A stretch of 64,000 nucleotides of DNA from Hetaerina americana (taxonomy: Eukaryota > Arthropoda > Insecta > Odonata > Calopterygidae), in the NCBI GenBank assembly GCA_022747635.1, contig JAKTNV010000064.1, positions 633,001-697,000 on the forward strand, given 5' to 3'. Every line of letters starts with the position of its first letter. The first letter of the stretch is position 1. Under the pieces are notes generated by a model. It searched no databases and was not told where the DNA came from. It worked only from the letters and a program-made list of their open reading frames with translations. Made by a program: the position numbers and the translations under genes. Below are positions 41,646 through 52,664 of this stretch, piece after piece.

Positions 41646-42979
41646 CTACCTTGATCAAAAATTTCCCGGAATTTATTCAGAAAATTAAAAATACAAGTTT
41701 ATTCATCTAAATCTATATTGTCCCCTTCAAAGTAATCCCCATCGACTGCAACACACTTATGCCAGCGCTTGATCCAATCCTCGAAACATTTTTTATGTTC
41801 GGTTTTCGGTATGTCCATCAGTGCTTCCTGCGATTTTTCCATTACTTCCTCTCGGCTGCTAAAACGCGTTCCCCGTAATGGTTTTTTAACTCGATTGAAC
41901 AGAAAGAAGTCACAGGGAGCCAAATCAGGTGAATTCGGTGGCTGTTGGATGGTATTTGTTGCATTTTTCGTCAAAAAATTACGAATAATGATAGCACTGT
42001 GCGACGGTGCGTTATCATGGTGCAAAATCCACGAGTTTTCTGCCCACATTTCTGGTCTCTTTCGGCGAATTGCTTCACGCAAACGTCTCATAACGCCCAA
42101 ATAATACTCTTTGTTTACTGTCTGGCCTTCTGGCAAAAATTCATGATGCACTACACCGTTGTAATCCATGAAAACCGTCAGCATTGCCTTCTTTTTTGAC
42201 TGAAAACGACGTGGTTTTTTTGGTCTCGGCTCATTTGGTGAACGCCATTCACTTGCCTGATGTCTGGATTGCGTGTCGTACTCAAAAACCCACGTCTCGT
42301 CTCCAGTAATGATCCTTTTGATGAATGTGGGATCGGATTCAGCCTCGCAAATCATGTCTTTTGCGACGTCAACACGGTCTCTTTTTTGCATGAAATTGAG
42401 GTCTTTTGGCACCAACTTTGCTGCTGGAGCGACGGAAACCCAAATCATTAACCACAATGTCTTGGGCGGATCCATAGGCAATGTTCAAGTCCTCCGCTAT
42501 TTCTCTGATGGTTAATTTGCGGTTATTGACCAACATATCTTTTACTTTATCAATTTTTTCACCGACTTTCGATGTCGATGGTCTGCCACTGCGTTCATCA
42601 TCTTCGATTGACTCACGACCACTTCTGAACCGCTCGTGCCACTGGTAAACGACCGATTTTTTTAGAGAATCGTTGCCGAAACACTTTTCCAACATTTCCA
42701 ACGTCCGTGCGCCACTAAATCCGTTTTTTACGCAAAATTTAATACAAGTTCGTTGTTGCAAATTTAAATCCATTTCTGAAATTGTAAAAAATCGCCAACA
42801 CACACAGAGATAGATGTACTCTTGGCTACGTAACTTTTGCAAATGTCAAGTTATGACACTAAGATTTAAAGGGAATATCAACAACAGATGTACCAATTTA
42901 ACAAAAAAAAACAGAACTCAAATCGGAACGATGGGAGCGCCACACGGTGGTTATTCCGGGAAATTTTTGATCAAGGTAG
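41646..42979 (-). mobile_element. Mariner DNA transposon, full-length defective copy 2
   Basis: Length 1334 bp on the minus strand with TIRs ctaccttgatcaaaaatttc at each end and TA target duplications. TA repeats flank the left side and SINE-A the right. Very close to copy 1 at 33794-35131. Confidence 0.95.
41699..42773 (-). pseudogene. Mariner transposase (DD34D), frameshifted
   Basis: Same protein as copy 1, with catalytic motifs TGDETW, HHDNAPSHS and LAPCDFF all intact. The premature stop of copy 1 is absent: it reads ARTLEMLEKCFGN. The frameshift where VAAKLVPKDLN should begin is present at the same site (about 42418-42435). One TEYK/TEHK difference lies near the C-terminus. With one base change of frame it would be a normal-length transposase, so it is a young pseudogene. 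Confidence 0.93.
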
Positions 42980-43159
42980 TATATATATAAACATAGTAAT
43001 CAACCCGAAGGTCGGTTTAGTAGGTGATGGTAGAGTTCACCCAGTACTAAGCCCTATACGGCGTGTAAAATTCACACATCAGGGTAGGGAGGCCAGTTCT
43101 TTTCCCGGTTATGGTTTCCCAGGAAGATCTGGTACCCGAAAAAGCACAAAGCTTGGGTG

Positions 43160-43190
<31 letters not shown>

Positions 43191-43193
43191 GTG

Positions 43194-43226
<33 letters not shown>

Positions 43227-43390
43227 CTGTTTGAGTGTAACCATAACCGGCACAGGGAAAGGAACAGGCCCCCCTACCCTGATGTGTGAATTTCACACGC
43301 TGTATAGGGCTTAGTACTGGGTGAACTCTACCATCACCTACTAAACCGACCTTCGGGTTGATTACTGTGTTTATGGTTATGAATATGCAT
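42980..43390. mobile_element. Inverted pair of SINE-A copies around a CA/TA/TG repeat
   Basis: 42987-43160 is SINE-A on the minus strand; its 3' end is outermost (agtaatcaacccgaaggtcg) and the tRNA-like head is missing. 43240-43385 is the 3' half on the plus strand (ctaccctgatgtgtgaattt to ttgattactgtgtttatgg). Between them lie CA, TATA and TG runs, themselves an inverted arrangement. The whole would fold as one hairpin of about 145-bp arms. Confidence 0.8.
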
Positions 43391-43503
<113 letters not shown>

Positions 43504-43589
43504 ACATGTGTATATAATACATAACTTATGTGAAAGTCTTACGGATGTCAAAAATTATGTATATAAAGTTACCACTAGCGAAGAAAAAA

Positions 43590-43680
43590 ACACAGAAACA
43601 TACAAAAAAGGAATGAAAACTCACACGTTTTAGAATTTTCGGTTCTCAAGCCACCTTTCTCCAGGAAGGAACTGAGGAAA
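43590..43680 (-). mobile_element. PLE 3'-end remnant with hammerhead-like core
   Basis: Minus strand: ctggaga, a GGT/ACC stem, GAAAATTC, then aaacgtgtgagttttcattc. A6 is G, so the core is damaged, but the AATT stem III is self-complementary as in the other families. A gtgtgagt block follows as in the other tails. Confidence 0.5.
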
Positions 43681-44204
43681 AGGTTATAACAGAAGGGGCT
43701 GCAGACAGTGGATGGAAGGGTTAGGTGGGGAAAGGTTTGCGAGTGGAAGGGTTGGGAGGGGAATTTTTAGAAGTGTGAGAATAGTATGCAAGGTGTTGGG
43801 TGCGGAGGGGGGATGAATATATCTGAAGATTGGGGTATTCTATTTATAATATTATATATTATAGATTTATGTTTAATAAAATTAAATATAGATAATTACA
43901 TATATTCCGAAAATGTCGGTAGAGAGACCACCTTCTTCTGGGGGAAAACAAACTCACCTCACTCAACTCACTAACTAAACTTGTGTTCCTTCTTGCCACA
44001 GTGGGAGGCATTCGAAGCGTGGCGGTGATCCATAAAACTTAAAAATACAAAATAAAGGGAAACTCACAACTTCTGTTGTTGAATAAATGGTGACCTGACT
44101 GCGTTTCTCGACGGAAGGAGGAATACTTAATCCACCAATTCTGTGCTCGTCTTTTATGTGTGTTCCTATCCCTTTTTCTCACTTCTATTTCCTTCTAAAT
44201 GAAT
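43681..44204. other. No recognised feature
   Basis: AT-rich sequence. A gaaactcacaacttctg stretch at 44060 resembles PLE-tail text, but no core follows. Nothing firm. Confidence 0.35.
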
Positions 44205-44844
44205 GTTTGACCTCAGTGGGGTGGCCACTGAGTGATGGTGTTACCTAAACTACACTACTGAGGGAGGCAACGGAATATCACCTCAATTATTATTCCCAAG
44301 AACAAAATTATGTACTCTCTAGGGAATATGAATCCTGGCAACTACGGGAATCGGCCGTGTGTCGTGCCCAGCAGCAGGAGAGGCAAGCCTTCCGCGGTCG
44401 TCATCCCACGAAACCCTTGCAAGGGGAAACCGGCAGCAGCAGGACAGAAGATGCAGGAGAAGAAGACCAGATTAGTTAGAATAGGAACTTGAAATGTTAG
44501 GAAAATGTCGAGGACAGGAAAATTAGAGAATATTAAGCGAAAGATGGAAAGAGAACATATAGATATTTTAGGTTAATGCGAGGTGAGATTGAAGGAAAGC
44601 GGGGATTACTGGAGTGATAGTTAGGGAGTATTTAATTATTAAAATTAAGCTGTTGCTGTTCAACGTATATGTGGAGGAAATGGCTAAAGAGGAATGAGAG
44701 GAACGGAAGATATAAATGAAAGTCGCCGAGGAATTTGTAAATTTAGTTGCGTTGGCGCATTATGAAGCTTTCTTCAATCAGTCAGGCAAGGGGCTGTAGC
44801 CGCTACTGAATTAAACATTTAGTACGAGAGATACGGGACGAAAA

Positions 44845-44848
<4 letters not shown>
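44205..44848 (+). mobile_element. RTE-type LINE, 5' part, interrupted by an insertion
   Basis: 5' UTR text (ctgagtgatggtgttacct, gaggcaacggaatatcacct), then an endonuclease N-terminus with NPGNYGNRPCVVPSS and VVIPRNPCKGKPAAAGQK, a stop in the TWNVR block, and CEVRLKESGDYWSDS. After an internal deletion come RT-side blocks (ctgttgctgttcaacgtata, gttggcgcattatgaagctt). It stops at gacgaaaatgaata, where a (TA)n-bounded unit is inserted, and resumes at 45403. Confidence 0.8.
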
Positions 44849-44919
<71 letters not shown>

Positions 44920-45370
44920 TCATATATACAGAAACAGATATAAGGAAAAGGGATAGGAACACATATAAAGGACGAACACAATAGCTGTATGATGTTGTAT
45001 GAATTCTAACCCACTGTCCTTTCCTTTCTATGTGTATTGTCTATTTCTCCTTTGGTGGGTGAAACTGCCCCCTGACGCCATCTCTTGGCTGAAAGAATCG
45101 GGGCGCTTGGCGACATATTAGACCCACGGATCTCAGAGTAAATTGACTATCCTCGATAGCTCAAGTGGTTAAGAGCATCCGCCCGGCAAGTGGAAAGATC
45201 CGGTGTTCGAGTCCCGGGGTAGGAAATATTTTTACTCTTGTGATCCGTTCGATTCCGCCTTCCCCACCTCTATTGTGTTCGTCCTTTATATGTGTTCCTA
45301 TCCCTTTTCCTTATATCTGTTTCTGTATATATGAGTATTTATTCGCCGTTTGGCGGGATTTCGTGTTTGA

Positions 45371-45402
<32 letters not shown>
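44849..45402. mobile_element. (TA)n-bounded SINE-B unit with terminal inverted repeats, inserted in an RTE
   Basis: (TA)n at 44849-44918 and 45373-45402 enclose a SINE-B segment. Its left 66 bp (44919-44984) are the reverse complement of 45276-45341 (ctcatatatacagaaac against gtttctgtatatatgag). The tRNA-like segment is at 45150-45224. RTE sequence breaks at gaata and resumes at aaacaaaaattatg, so both TA tracts lie inside the interruption. Confidence 0.8.
45150..45224 (+). tRNA. tRNA-like segment of SINE-B
   Basis: Same 75-nt segment as at 31336, with changes in the 3' acceptor half (gggtagga for gttgagga) that weaken the acceptor stem. A- and B-boxes are intact. It is a repeat component, not a tRNA gene. 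Confidence 0.6.
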
Positions 45403-45408
<6 letters not shown>

Positions 45409-46085
45409 AAAATTATGTGGTTTCCCAGGAGGAGACAAGCTAAGTTAAATACTAGAATAACGGGTAATGCACATGCCCATTTGGAACCGTTTACGAATCT
45501 GGGAATATGTTTGGACGAAATGGTGGAATTTGTAGGCACGGATAATAATTTCGTTAGGTAAATAATATTTTACAAGGAGAAAAAATTGATGACAGGGACG
45601 TTGAGTAAGGATGTTAAGAAACGGCTCGTCAAAATTTTGAAGGCTTTTTATGCATGGCGCGGAAACATTGTCATTGAAGCAGGATAATAGGTGGAGATAG
45701 GAGATTTTTGAAATGCAGATTTGAAGATGAGTGAAGAATGTGAAGTGGACAGAAAGTAAAACATGTGAGTCAGTGCTGTACGGGAAGAGAGGGGAGTGCT
45801 GGGAGAAATCATGAGTAAGCAAGGAATGTGGATGCAAAGCGTATTGATTGGCAATGGTAATTTGAAGACTTTGGTTAAGGGGAGAACGCTAGACGAACGA
45901 GAAGGGGTATGAATAGCATAGGGATGCTGGACGAAATGAAGGCAGGTAATATGCAGAATTGAAGAAGGGCATTTGTAGGGCTGGATGCCAGGCTGTATTT
46001 GGTGGGAGAGGCAAGGGAATCATCGTTTAACTGCTGATTAGACTGTGTTCATCTTAAGAGTACCTTACCGGTAGATTACCGTTGA
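45403..46085 (+). mobile_element. RTE-type LINE, 3' part downstream of the insertion
   Basis: Continues the RTE from 44848: tttcccaggaggagacaagc (FSRKK region), gaattacta-type FTNLGICLDE, LMTGTLSKDVKKRLVKIL, ggcgcggaaacattgtcatt (GAET block) and gaagtggacagaaag. It ends in ttaccggtagattacc, the family's 3' terminus. Many stops and indels. Confidence 0.8.
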
Positions 46086-49000
46086 TAACAATAATGTCGT
46101 TTTATACTTTCATCTGGCCTGTTTCGTGGGCCAATTTGACGATTTTTATACTCGGATCGACTGATGGGCATTTTCCAATCGATAGTAGTAGAGTAGAAGC
46201 CTCTGCTTCGTGATTCTGCGGCCGAATGAATGGCCCAAAGGCCCTCGTGTGCGCCCTGTCTCGGGTCCTCGCCACGCCGAAACGGGAGTTGCGTCTGCGG
46301 TCGCCCGCTCCTGCGGGAGGGGCCTCCGGCATCACTGGCCTGCTCCCCAGGACGCAGTCGTCGTCCCTCGTGCGTGCGGCCTGAAGGCTGAACGGCCTGA
46401 ACGGCGGCGGAGGGACCCCCTATTCGGGGGTCCCTCCGCAGCCGTTTGCAGGGGTGGAAAGAGGGCGGCTCGGCCGAAGCAAGGGATCCAGCCGGAAGAG
46501 GGGCCAAGCCCCTGGGGGGGGGGAGGGGAACAAGTTAGTGGGCGGGTAAGGGAGGGGGCGCTGGAGTTGCACTCGGGAAATCCGCGGCCCAACGCGCACC
46601 GCAACTCAAACAAACGCGTTACGAACTCACTCGGGCGGAGGGGGGAAGACAGATATATGTGCGGTCTCCTCTCTGGATATCGCCCCCTGCACCTCGCCCC
46701 CCCTTGCCAGCAGCGCCAACTGGAAATGGCAAGGGGCGCAGGGGTGCAGGCGCCCCCTCTAATGCCGATCTCGAAAGGACCCCACACAAATACCCCCAAG
46801 GGTGGCGCTTGCAGCACGTGTCGGGCTGGGCGCGCTGTGGGACGCATTAACAGGGGGTGGGACTATTCCCCTCTTGGGACGGGATTTTTCATTCGGAATT
46901 ATTTCTATAGGTGCTCTATAATTTGCTGAATGTGGGCCATCGGGTCCGCATCGACCTGTTAACGAAAACGTGGACCAGCGGCGTTGATTCGAAGCCTCGC
47001 GGGAAGACGTTGGCGGGGAAAGCAATGAAAGAGCGAGCGGGAAGTGAACGCGACTAGTGGCGGGACCTCAACCGGCCGGCCACCCTACCCAGTGAGCATT
47101 GTGAAGAGCCCGTGTGTCATGTGGGCTTCAGGGACAAGAAGAAAGTATGAGAATCATCACGTTGCTGTCAAATGAAATCTTATTGAACCCTTCTAAAGGA
47201 TAGCACTAATTTCAATTAAGATATTGATAAAACGAAAATTCTATGGTAATCAACATTTTACGAAGGAATTTTCGCAAACATTCCGTCAAGGATGTGAATT
47301 CCATGATTGATGCAAGGAGTAGGTTGATGCATGCCGTAGGCCTCCTTCATTTCCTCAGTAAGCCTGCTTCCGCCGCGACTATCCTAGATGGCAGGGATAT
47401 CAATGTATAGAATACTAAGTGTATTGTTTAATTGCTTGGCATTCCGGTAAGCTTGGCGTTTATTCTCACCGCGGCCCTGAGTCGACAGCGAGAAAAAAAA
47501 ACACGCAGAATTTGAATATGTTGGCGGTGACGTATTAGGATTTTCTATTAATAGAGTTACACTTCACGCCGCAGTTGGTGAATAAGATCGAGTGATTTTT
47601 AGGGGTCACTGAGCATTGTCGATTACCCTAAGGCAATGCAAATGGATGGCCCCGACGAAAGGGTCCTCCCTCGCTCGCGACGCCGGATGGATGGGAAGAG
47701 AGCGACCGCAGCGCACGGGAGGAGCGCTGAAAAGCAACGACTCGGGGAATTTTCTTAACTAAAAGGCATTTGTATCTCGCCCCGTCGGGTGCGGCCCCGT
47801 TTCGAGGTCCTTGGCTCGCGCGCGCCATATAATCCGGCCCTGGCGGAAGATGGAATAGTTGGCGTCTCGGCGAGGGGCAGTGGGAGGGGGGGCAGTGGGT
47901 GCTTCGCCCCGGGAACGGGAGAGTGTGAGGGGGCTCGCTACACTGAGTCCTCCATCACCGTCCCCCACCCCCTAGGGGGCGCGGGGGAGGCGGTGGGCGG
48001 CGGCTCCCTTGCATAATGTACCACTGCGGGGAAGGGGGGGCGCGCCGGGGGGCGACCGCTTTCGCTTGCCCTCCTGAGCACCCTCTCCGGCCGCGAGGAT
48101 GAGGGGGGTGGGGCGCCCTCGTGCGTGCACACGCGAACGCACAGAGGCGCCCCTGCGAGGTTAGGGGCGGTCTCTTCGCTGGGACGAGGGCCGCTCCATT
48201 CCTCGTCTGCTACATCCATTGCGAAATCACCTCTCACGAGCACAAATTGTGTAAACGATGTCAAAAACCGCACTGAATATATTTTTAATGCACAACTAGA
48301 TGCTCTGAAAGGAAAAGGGGTCAGGGTACTCGGCGCCCGGCTGAGACGAGGAGATAAAATATGGAGACATCGGGAGAGTATTGCCATACTTTTATCTAAT
48401 CTAAAAATCAAAAATATGCAAAGCCAAGAAATGTTCACGAGAATCAGGAATAAGCAGCACTCTAAATCGGATAGAAGGAAAAGAGTTCACAATTGCGAGC
48501 GTCGGAGTAGTGCTTAATTGGGACGACAGGACCAAACGCATTCGTGCACACCCCAGTCGGACATCATTTTTCAAGGGAGTGATTATTTTTATTGTTTTCA
48601 TTTATTCGATCAGTGCAAATATAGCGGCACTAGCCATTTTTAGTGGAAAGTGTAATCGGGAACATATAACGTACCATAAAAAGACCCGCATGCATTATAA
48701 CAATAAAATCGGTCAAAAATGGCAAAAGGAAAGAGTAGGCAGGGAGTGTCGTAACTATTTAGAGAGGTCAGGTGAAGTGCTCGAGGAGAGTGAAGGGGAA
48801 TCTGGAAGTGAGTTCGCGAGAGGAAAGGGCGGAAGCAAAGAGAGCTGCGAGCCCTGCGAGAGATCGCCTTGGAATAGGCGCATGCAGGGAGCGATGATTA
48901 GTGGGCACGGGGTTGCCATTCTATTTCCCCGCACGCACCCGGGGGCACGGAGCTCCTGGCCATTGGTATCCGTTATCCCTCGCTGGCTGGGGCTTTGGTT

Positions 49001-49253
49001 TCACAGGAAGGGAGTCCTAAGGCGGATCTCGACACCGTTTAGCGGAAACAGCACTCTTCGAAAAAGACAGCTCACTTTCGCGGATCGGGTGGTGGTTCAG
49101 TGTAACCTGCCTACACGAAACTCCTTGCTAGCGCGGCTGAGAAAACCCCTTGAATCCCGAAATAAACACCCGGGATGGAAACAAGCCGTCGATATTTCAA
49201 AGACTAACAATTTTATATGGATTATTCAATTCTAAAAATTGTTTACCATGCCT
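46086..49253. other. No recognised gene; GC-rich blocks
   Basis: 46230-46880 and 47650-48200 are GC-rich; the remainder is balanced. Frames of up to 239 codons in the GC-rich parts show no domain. An inverted repeat of about 13 bp lies at 46410-46438 (gagggaccccc, then gggggtccctc). A 241-codon frame at 48510 is listed separately. Confidence 0.4.
48510..49235 (+). CDS. Unassigned 241-codon open frame, doubtful
   Basis: Unlike most long frames here, it lies in DNA of moderate composition. The translation starts MLNWDDRTKRIRAHPSRTSF and has a hydrophobic stretch, about residues 24-44 (VIIFIVFIYSISANIAALAI), that could be a membrane segment. The rest is basic and charged (Lys/Arg/Glu). No family is recognised and no splice sites or promoter are evident. 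Chance is the likelier explanation; it is listed so that it can be tested. Confidence 0.15.
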   Translation: MLNWDDRTKRIRAHPSRTSFFKGVIIFIVFIYSISANIAALAIFSGKCNREHITYHKKTRMHYNNKIGQKWQKERVGRECRNYLERSGEVLEESEGESGSEFARGKGGSKESCEPCERSPWNRRMQGAMISGHGVAILFPRTHPGARSSWPLVSVIPRWLGLWFHRKGVLRRISTPFSGNSTLRKRQLTFADRVVVQCNLPTRNSLLARLRKPLESRNKHPGWKQAVDISKTNNFIWIIQF

Positions 49254-49650
49254 ATACGAGGGTAGTTCCACAACTACCCGGCCTGACGTTGAGATGGCGG
49301 TAGTTGTTCGATAAATATCACTGTATTAGAAAGTAATCAAACTATTAAGCATATGCTTCAAGTTTGAAGACACCGACACTCGTTTAGTATTTGTTTAGCA
49401 GCCATCGATAGTGAACGTTCTCAGTGAATTTGTGAAAATGGGGACAATTGGTCATCGTTATGAGATACAACAGTTTTATTAGAAAAGTCTCAGCCCAACC
49501 AATATAAAAGGTGAACTGGATTCTGCAAGAAACTGCTCTAAACTCTGGGTGAGTCTGCTCCTTCGTTTACAACAGTAAAATATTGGGTGGCAGAGTTTAA
49601 ACAATCACCGATTTAAAGAAAACCGGTTAACCAACACCGTAAACTTGATT
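49254..49650 (+). mobile_element. Mariner 5'-end fragment
   Basis: The left terminus tacgagggtagttccacaac is followed by a 5' UTR and a broken N-terminus. MGTIGHRYEIQQFY starts at 49438, then after a stop SLSPTNIKGELDS and, in shifted frames, TVKYWVAEFK-like text (tattgggtggcagagtttaa). This helix-turn-helix type (PTNIKGELDSTLGESAPSF in relatives) belongs to a mariner lineage different from the copies at 33794. The catalytic part is absent. Confidence 0.7.
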
Positions 49651-50044
49651 TGCACAAAGTTGACAGGAGGTGGGGAAAAAACAAAGTTGCAAATAAGTAA
49701 AGGGTGGGACAGGGAACACATGGTCACTTGGGTGTGTTTAAGAAACAGTGACCCGCGTATACCTGAATCACACAATAAAAAAAAATAAATTCACCCAAAC
49801 TACAGCCTCTCGATCACTAGGGTGTGTTAAGGAATAACAGCACTACCATAAAACGCATTCACACCCACACTCAGGGAGTGCAAGGATCTCTCCTATGACA
49901 GTGACCCTCCAGTCACTCAGATGCGGGCCAAATTATTAAATAAATTTAGCGAAACAGAACGGATTTATGTAAACAAGCAATCACTCAATCACTCCGGTGT
50001 GCTGTTTGGTAGTGGTTTTCATCTTAACCGGTAGATTAACTATA
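49651..50044. other. No recognised gene
   Basis: Text with recurring tcact.gggtgtgtt motifs (49728, 49818). RTE terminal text ttaaccggtagatta lies at 50026-50040, a lone RTE 3' end next to TA repeats. Confidence 0.4.
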
Positions 50045-50209
50045 AAAGTTATATATATATAACTACATATATATATATATATACATATAACTATATATAT
50101 ATAACTATATATATATATATATAATTTTAAATATATATATATATATACATATAACTATATATATATATATACATATAACTATATATATAACTTTATATAT
50201 ATATACATA

Positions 50210-50240
<31 letters not shown>
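50045..50240. repeat. (TA)n/(ACATATAACTA)n compound repeat
   Basis: TA blocks separated by acatataacta units, with a higher-order period of about 20-30 bp. SINE-A follows. Confidence 0.95.
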
Positions 50241-50261
50241 CTTTCATAGTTAATACACCGG

Positions 50262-50545
50262 CTAAGATGGGTCGCGGTAGTCCAGGGGGTAGAGCGTTGG
50301 ACTGCCGACTGGAGGGACCGAGGTTCGATTCCCTGGCAAGGTACTTTGGGCACCTCCACCCAAGCTACGTGGTTTTTCGGGTACAAGGCCTTCCTGGGAA
50401 ACCTTAACCGGCACAGGGAAAGCATCTGGCCCCCCTTACCCTGATGTGTGAATTTTCACACGCCGTATAGGGCTTAGTGCTGGGTGAACTCTTTCACCTG
50501 TCAAACCGACCTTCGGGTTAATTATTGTGTATATGGTTTTTTTAC
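50262..50545 (+). mobile_element. tRNA-derived SINE, family A, full-length copy
   Basis: Head ggtagtccagggggtagagc, B-box-like gaggttcgattccc (a better B-box than at 698), then ttttcgggtacaaggccttc, taccctgatgtgtgaatttt, caaaccgaccttcgggtta and attattgtgtatatgg. It lies between two TA repeats. Confidence 0.85.
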
Positions 50546-50592
50546 ATACATATACACATAAATATATATACACATATATTTATATACATGTC

Positions 50593-50689
<97 letters not shown>
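50546..50689. repeat. (TA)n with CATA/TG units
   Basis: CATA and TGTG units to about 50605, then pure TA to 50688. Confidence 0.97.
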
Positions 50690-50941
50690 TTTCGTAGACG
50701 AAACACGGAAGTGTCGAATAGTACAATACACAGTAACACACAATATAGAAACACAAAAAAAGAAGAACACTCACACGTTATTTCTTGATATTTGAACGGA
50801 AACAATCCGTCTTCATCGGAAGATATAGCAGTCAAATATGTATTCTTCTATATGTTCAGATGAAGACAGATTGTTTTCGTCGAAATATCAAGAAATAACG
50901 TGTGAGTGTTCTTCTTTTTTTGTGTTTCTATGTATTGTACC

Positions 50942-50946
<5 letters not shown>
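50690..50946. mobile_element. Head-to-head inverted pair of PLE 3' ends
   Basis: Left arm tgctttcgtagacga, gaacactcacacgttatttc, aatccgtcttcatc. Right arm gatgaagacagattgttttc, gaaataacgtgtgagtgttc, tgtttctatgtattgtac. Same family as 29613-29888. The left core has lost G12 (CAAA instead of GAAA) and the right core has a broken stem II, so both would be inactive. (TA)n on both sides. Confidence 0.8.

Positions 50947-51032
<86 letters not shown>
50947..51032. repeat. (TA)n microsatellite
   Basis: About 43 TA units between the PLE pair and SINE-B. Confidence 0.98.
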
Positions 51033-51037
<5 letters not shown>

Positions 51038-51229
51038 ACACGAAATCCCGCCAAACGGCGAATAAATACTCATATATACAGAAACATATATAAGGAAAAG
51101 GGATAGGAACACGTATAAAGGACGAACACAATAGAGGTGGGGAAGGCGGAATCGAACGGATCACAAGAGTAAAAATATCTCCTCAACCGGGACTCGAACA
51201 CCGGATCTTTCCACTTGCCGGGCGGATGC
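51033..51229 (-). mobile_element. SINE-B, truncated by a mariner
   Basis: Matches 29948-30145: attcaaacacgaaatcccgc, ggtggggaaggcggaatcga, and the tRNA-like 3' half (aaccgggactcgaacaccgg, ccacttgccgggcggatgc). It ends inside the anticodon arm at 51229, where mariner coding sequence begins. Confidence 0.85.
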
Positions 51230-52232
51230 GCCCACTGGAAATTTTCTTTGGGGATGCCGGTGATGACCCTCGTCGAAGCCTCTTGAACGGCCTTTATCGA
51301 GTCAAAACGTCGTCCCTTGAGCTGTCTTTTCATCAGGGAGAAGAAGAAGAAGTCCGGTGGTGCCAGATCGGGAGAATAGGGCGGGTGCGGCAACGTGGCA
51401 ACGCCGTATTTGGCCAGGAGCTCTCTGACCACGACCGCGCCATGGCACGGCGCGTTGTCATGATGAAGTACCCAGCAGTTTGCCATGGCCGGTCGGCCGC
51501 TCTTTACACGCGTTCTCGGAGGCGGGTGAGCACCTGCACGTAAAAGTTCGCATTCACAGTCTCCCCTGGTGGGACAAACTCCTTGGGAACCACTCCATGA
51601 CGGTCGAAAAACACAATCAACATCGTTTTGATTTTTGATTTGCTCATGCGAGCCTTTTTTGGACGTGGGGACGCGGAAGTGTGCCATTCCGCGGATTGTC
51701 CTTTCGTTTCGGGGTTTTATTGAAAAACCCATGTTTCATCACCAGTTATCACAATGTCCAAACAATTTCCATCTCGGTGCAAATTGGCTAACACTTCTTC
51801 GGAAATGCGCACACGCGTTGCCTGTTGGTCGACACTCGGAATTTTCGGCACCATCTTGGCGCACACCTTGCGCATGGCCAAATCCTGTGAAATAATGCGT
51901 TGGGCGTTGGATGCAGTTAGACCCAACTGGTCTGCAATTTCTTCACTGGTTAAGCGTCGGTCTGTGTTCAGCAGTGTCCTCACTCTGTCCACATTCGTGT
52001 CGGTTCTTGCCGTCGACGGCCGTCCGGAGCGATGGTCGTCTTCAACGAGCTCCCTAGCCTCTTTAAACAACTTGTGCCACTCAAATACTGTGGAACGGCT
52101 TAAGGCAGTGTCCCCATAAGCCTGCTTGATCATATTGAGGGTCTCAGATGCCGTCTTCCCGAGTTTCGCACAAAACTTCACGGAATAACGTTGCTCTAAA
52201 TTCAGATTCATTTTGTTTTTCGACGCGGACAA
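51230..52232 (-). pseudogene. Mariner transposase (DD34D), broken
   Basis: Starts MSASKNKMNLNLEQRYSVKF. The HTH region has STVFEWHKLFKEARELVEDD, HRSGRPSTARTD and LTSEEIADQLGLTASNAQ; linker VCAKMVPKIPS. The first catalytic motif TGDETWVFQ is followed at once by a TAA (51717-51719) where Tyr is usual. A frameshifted middle follows (about 51500-51640). The second and third motifs are LHHDNAPCHGAVVV and PPYSPDLAPPDFFFF with 34 residues between the Asp residues. The C-terminus after IPKENFQ is cut off and continues in frame into SINE-B, a chance chimera. Confidence 0.9.
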
Positions 52233-52405
52233 AAAACTTGCTTCACTAAAAACGGGTCCTCACTCAACGACAGCCCGCAGGCGACTGAGGTTGTTTCGGT
52301 CTGTTGCTAAGAGCCGCCTCCACCTTACCCTGCCAGGCAGACCCCCCTCCACCGCTCCGTTCGCGCCAGAGAAAATCATTCCTACCACTTTTGGGTGCGA
52401 CCCTG
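51230..52405 (-). mobile_element. Mariner DNA transposon, third lineage, 3'-truncated
   Basis: The 5' terminus (minus strand) is cagggtcgcacccaaaagtg at 52405-52386 next to TA. The 3' end is lost at the junction with SINE-B (51229/51230). Transposase type and TIR differ from the other mariners in this window. Confidence 0.85.
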
Positions 52406-52429
52406 TATATACACATATATTTATATTAA

Positions 52430-52555
52430 TGATCTCGTCAAAGTAACACGGCAGCGTTGAATAAAAAAACTTGGCGGGAAACAAACAACAAACATACACA
52501 TAAAAAGAACACTCACACGTTATTTATAAATATAAACCACATATATAACACTTAG

Positions 52556-52556
<1 letters not shown>
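52430..52556 (-). mobile_element. PLE 3'-end scrap without core
   Basis: taacacggcagcgttgaat and agaacactcacacgttattt match the left arms at 29625 and 50700, but the hairpin and GAAA are gone. Confidence 0.5.
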
Positions 52557-52590
<34 letters not shown>

Positions 52591-52610
52591 CATTTATATA
52601 TATATATACA
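52557..52610. repeat. (TA)n with CATA unit
   Basis: Short TA tracts at 52557-52582 and 52598-52609. Confidence 0.9.
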
Positions 52611-52664
52611 AGAGTTAGTTTATGCATTATACAAAGTTATAATTTTGTGTATATATACATAATA

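Noticed and set aside
46210..46929. 239-codon frame
   Set aside because: Same reason: CpG-rich DNA, low-complexity product, and a competing 171-codon frame on the other strand.
48510..49235. Confident membrane-protein gene
   Set aside because: Only one hydrophobic stretch, no family match, no gene structure; kept only as a low-confidence frame.
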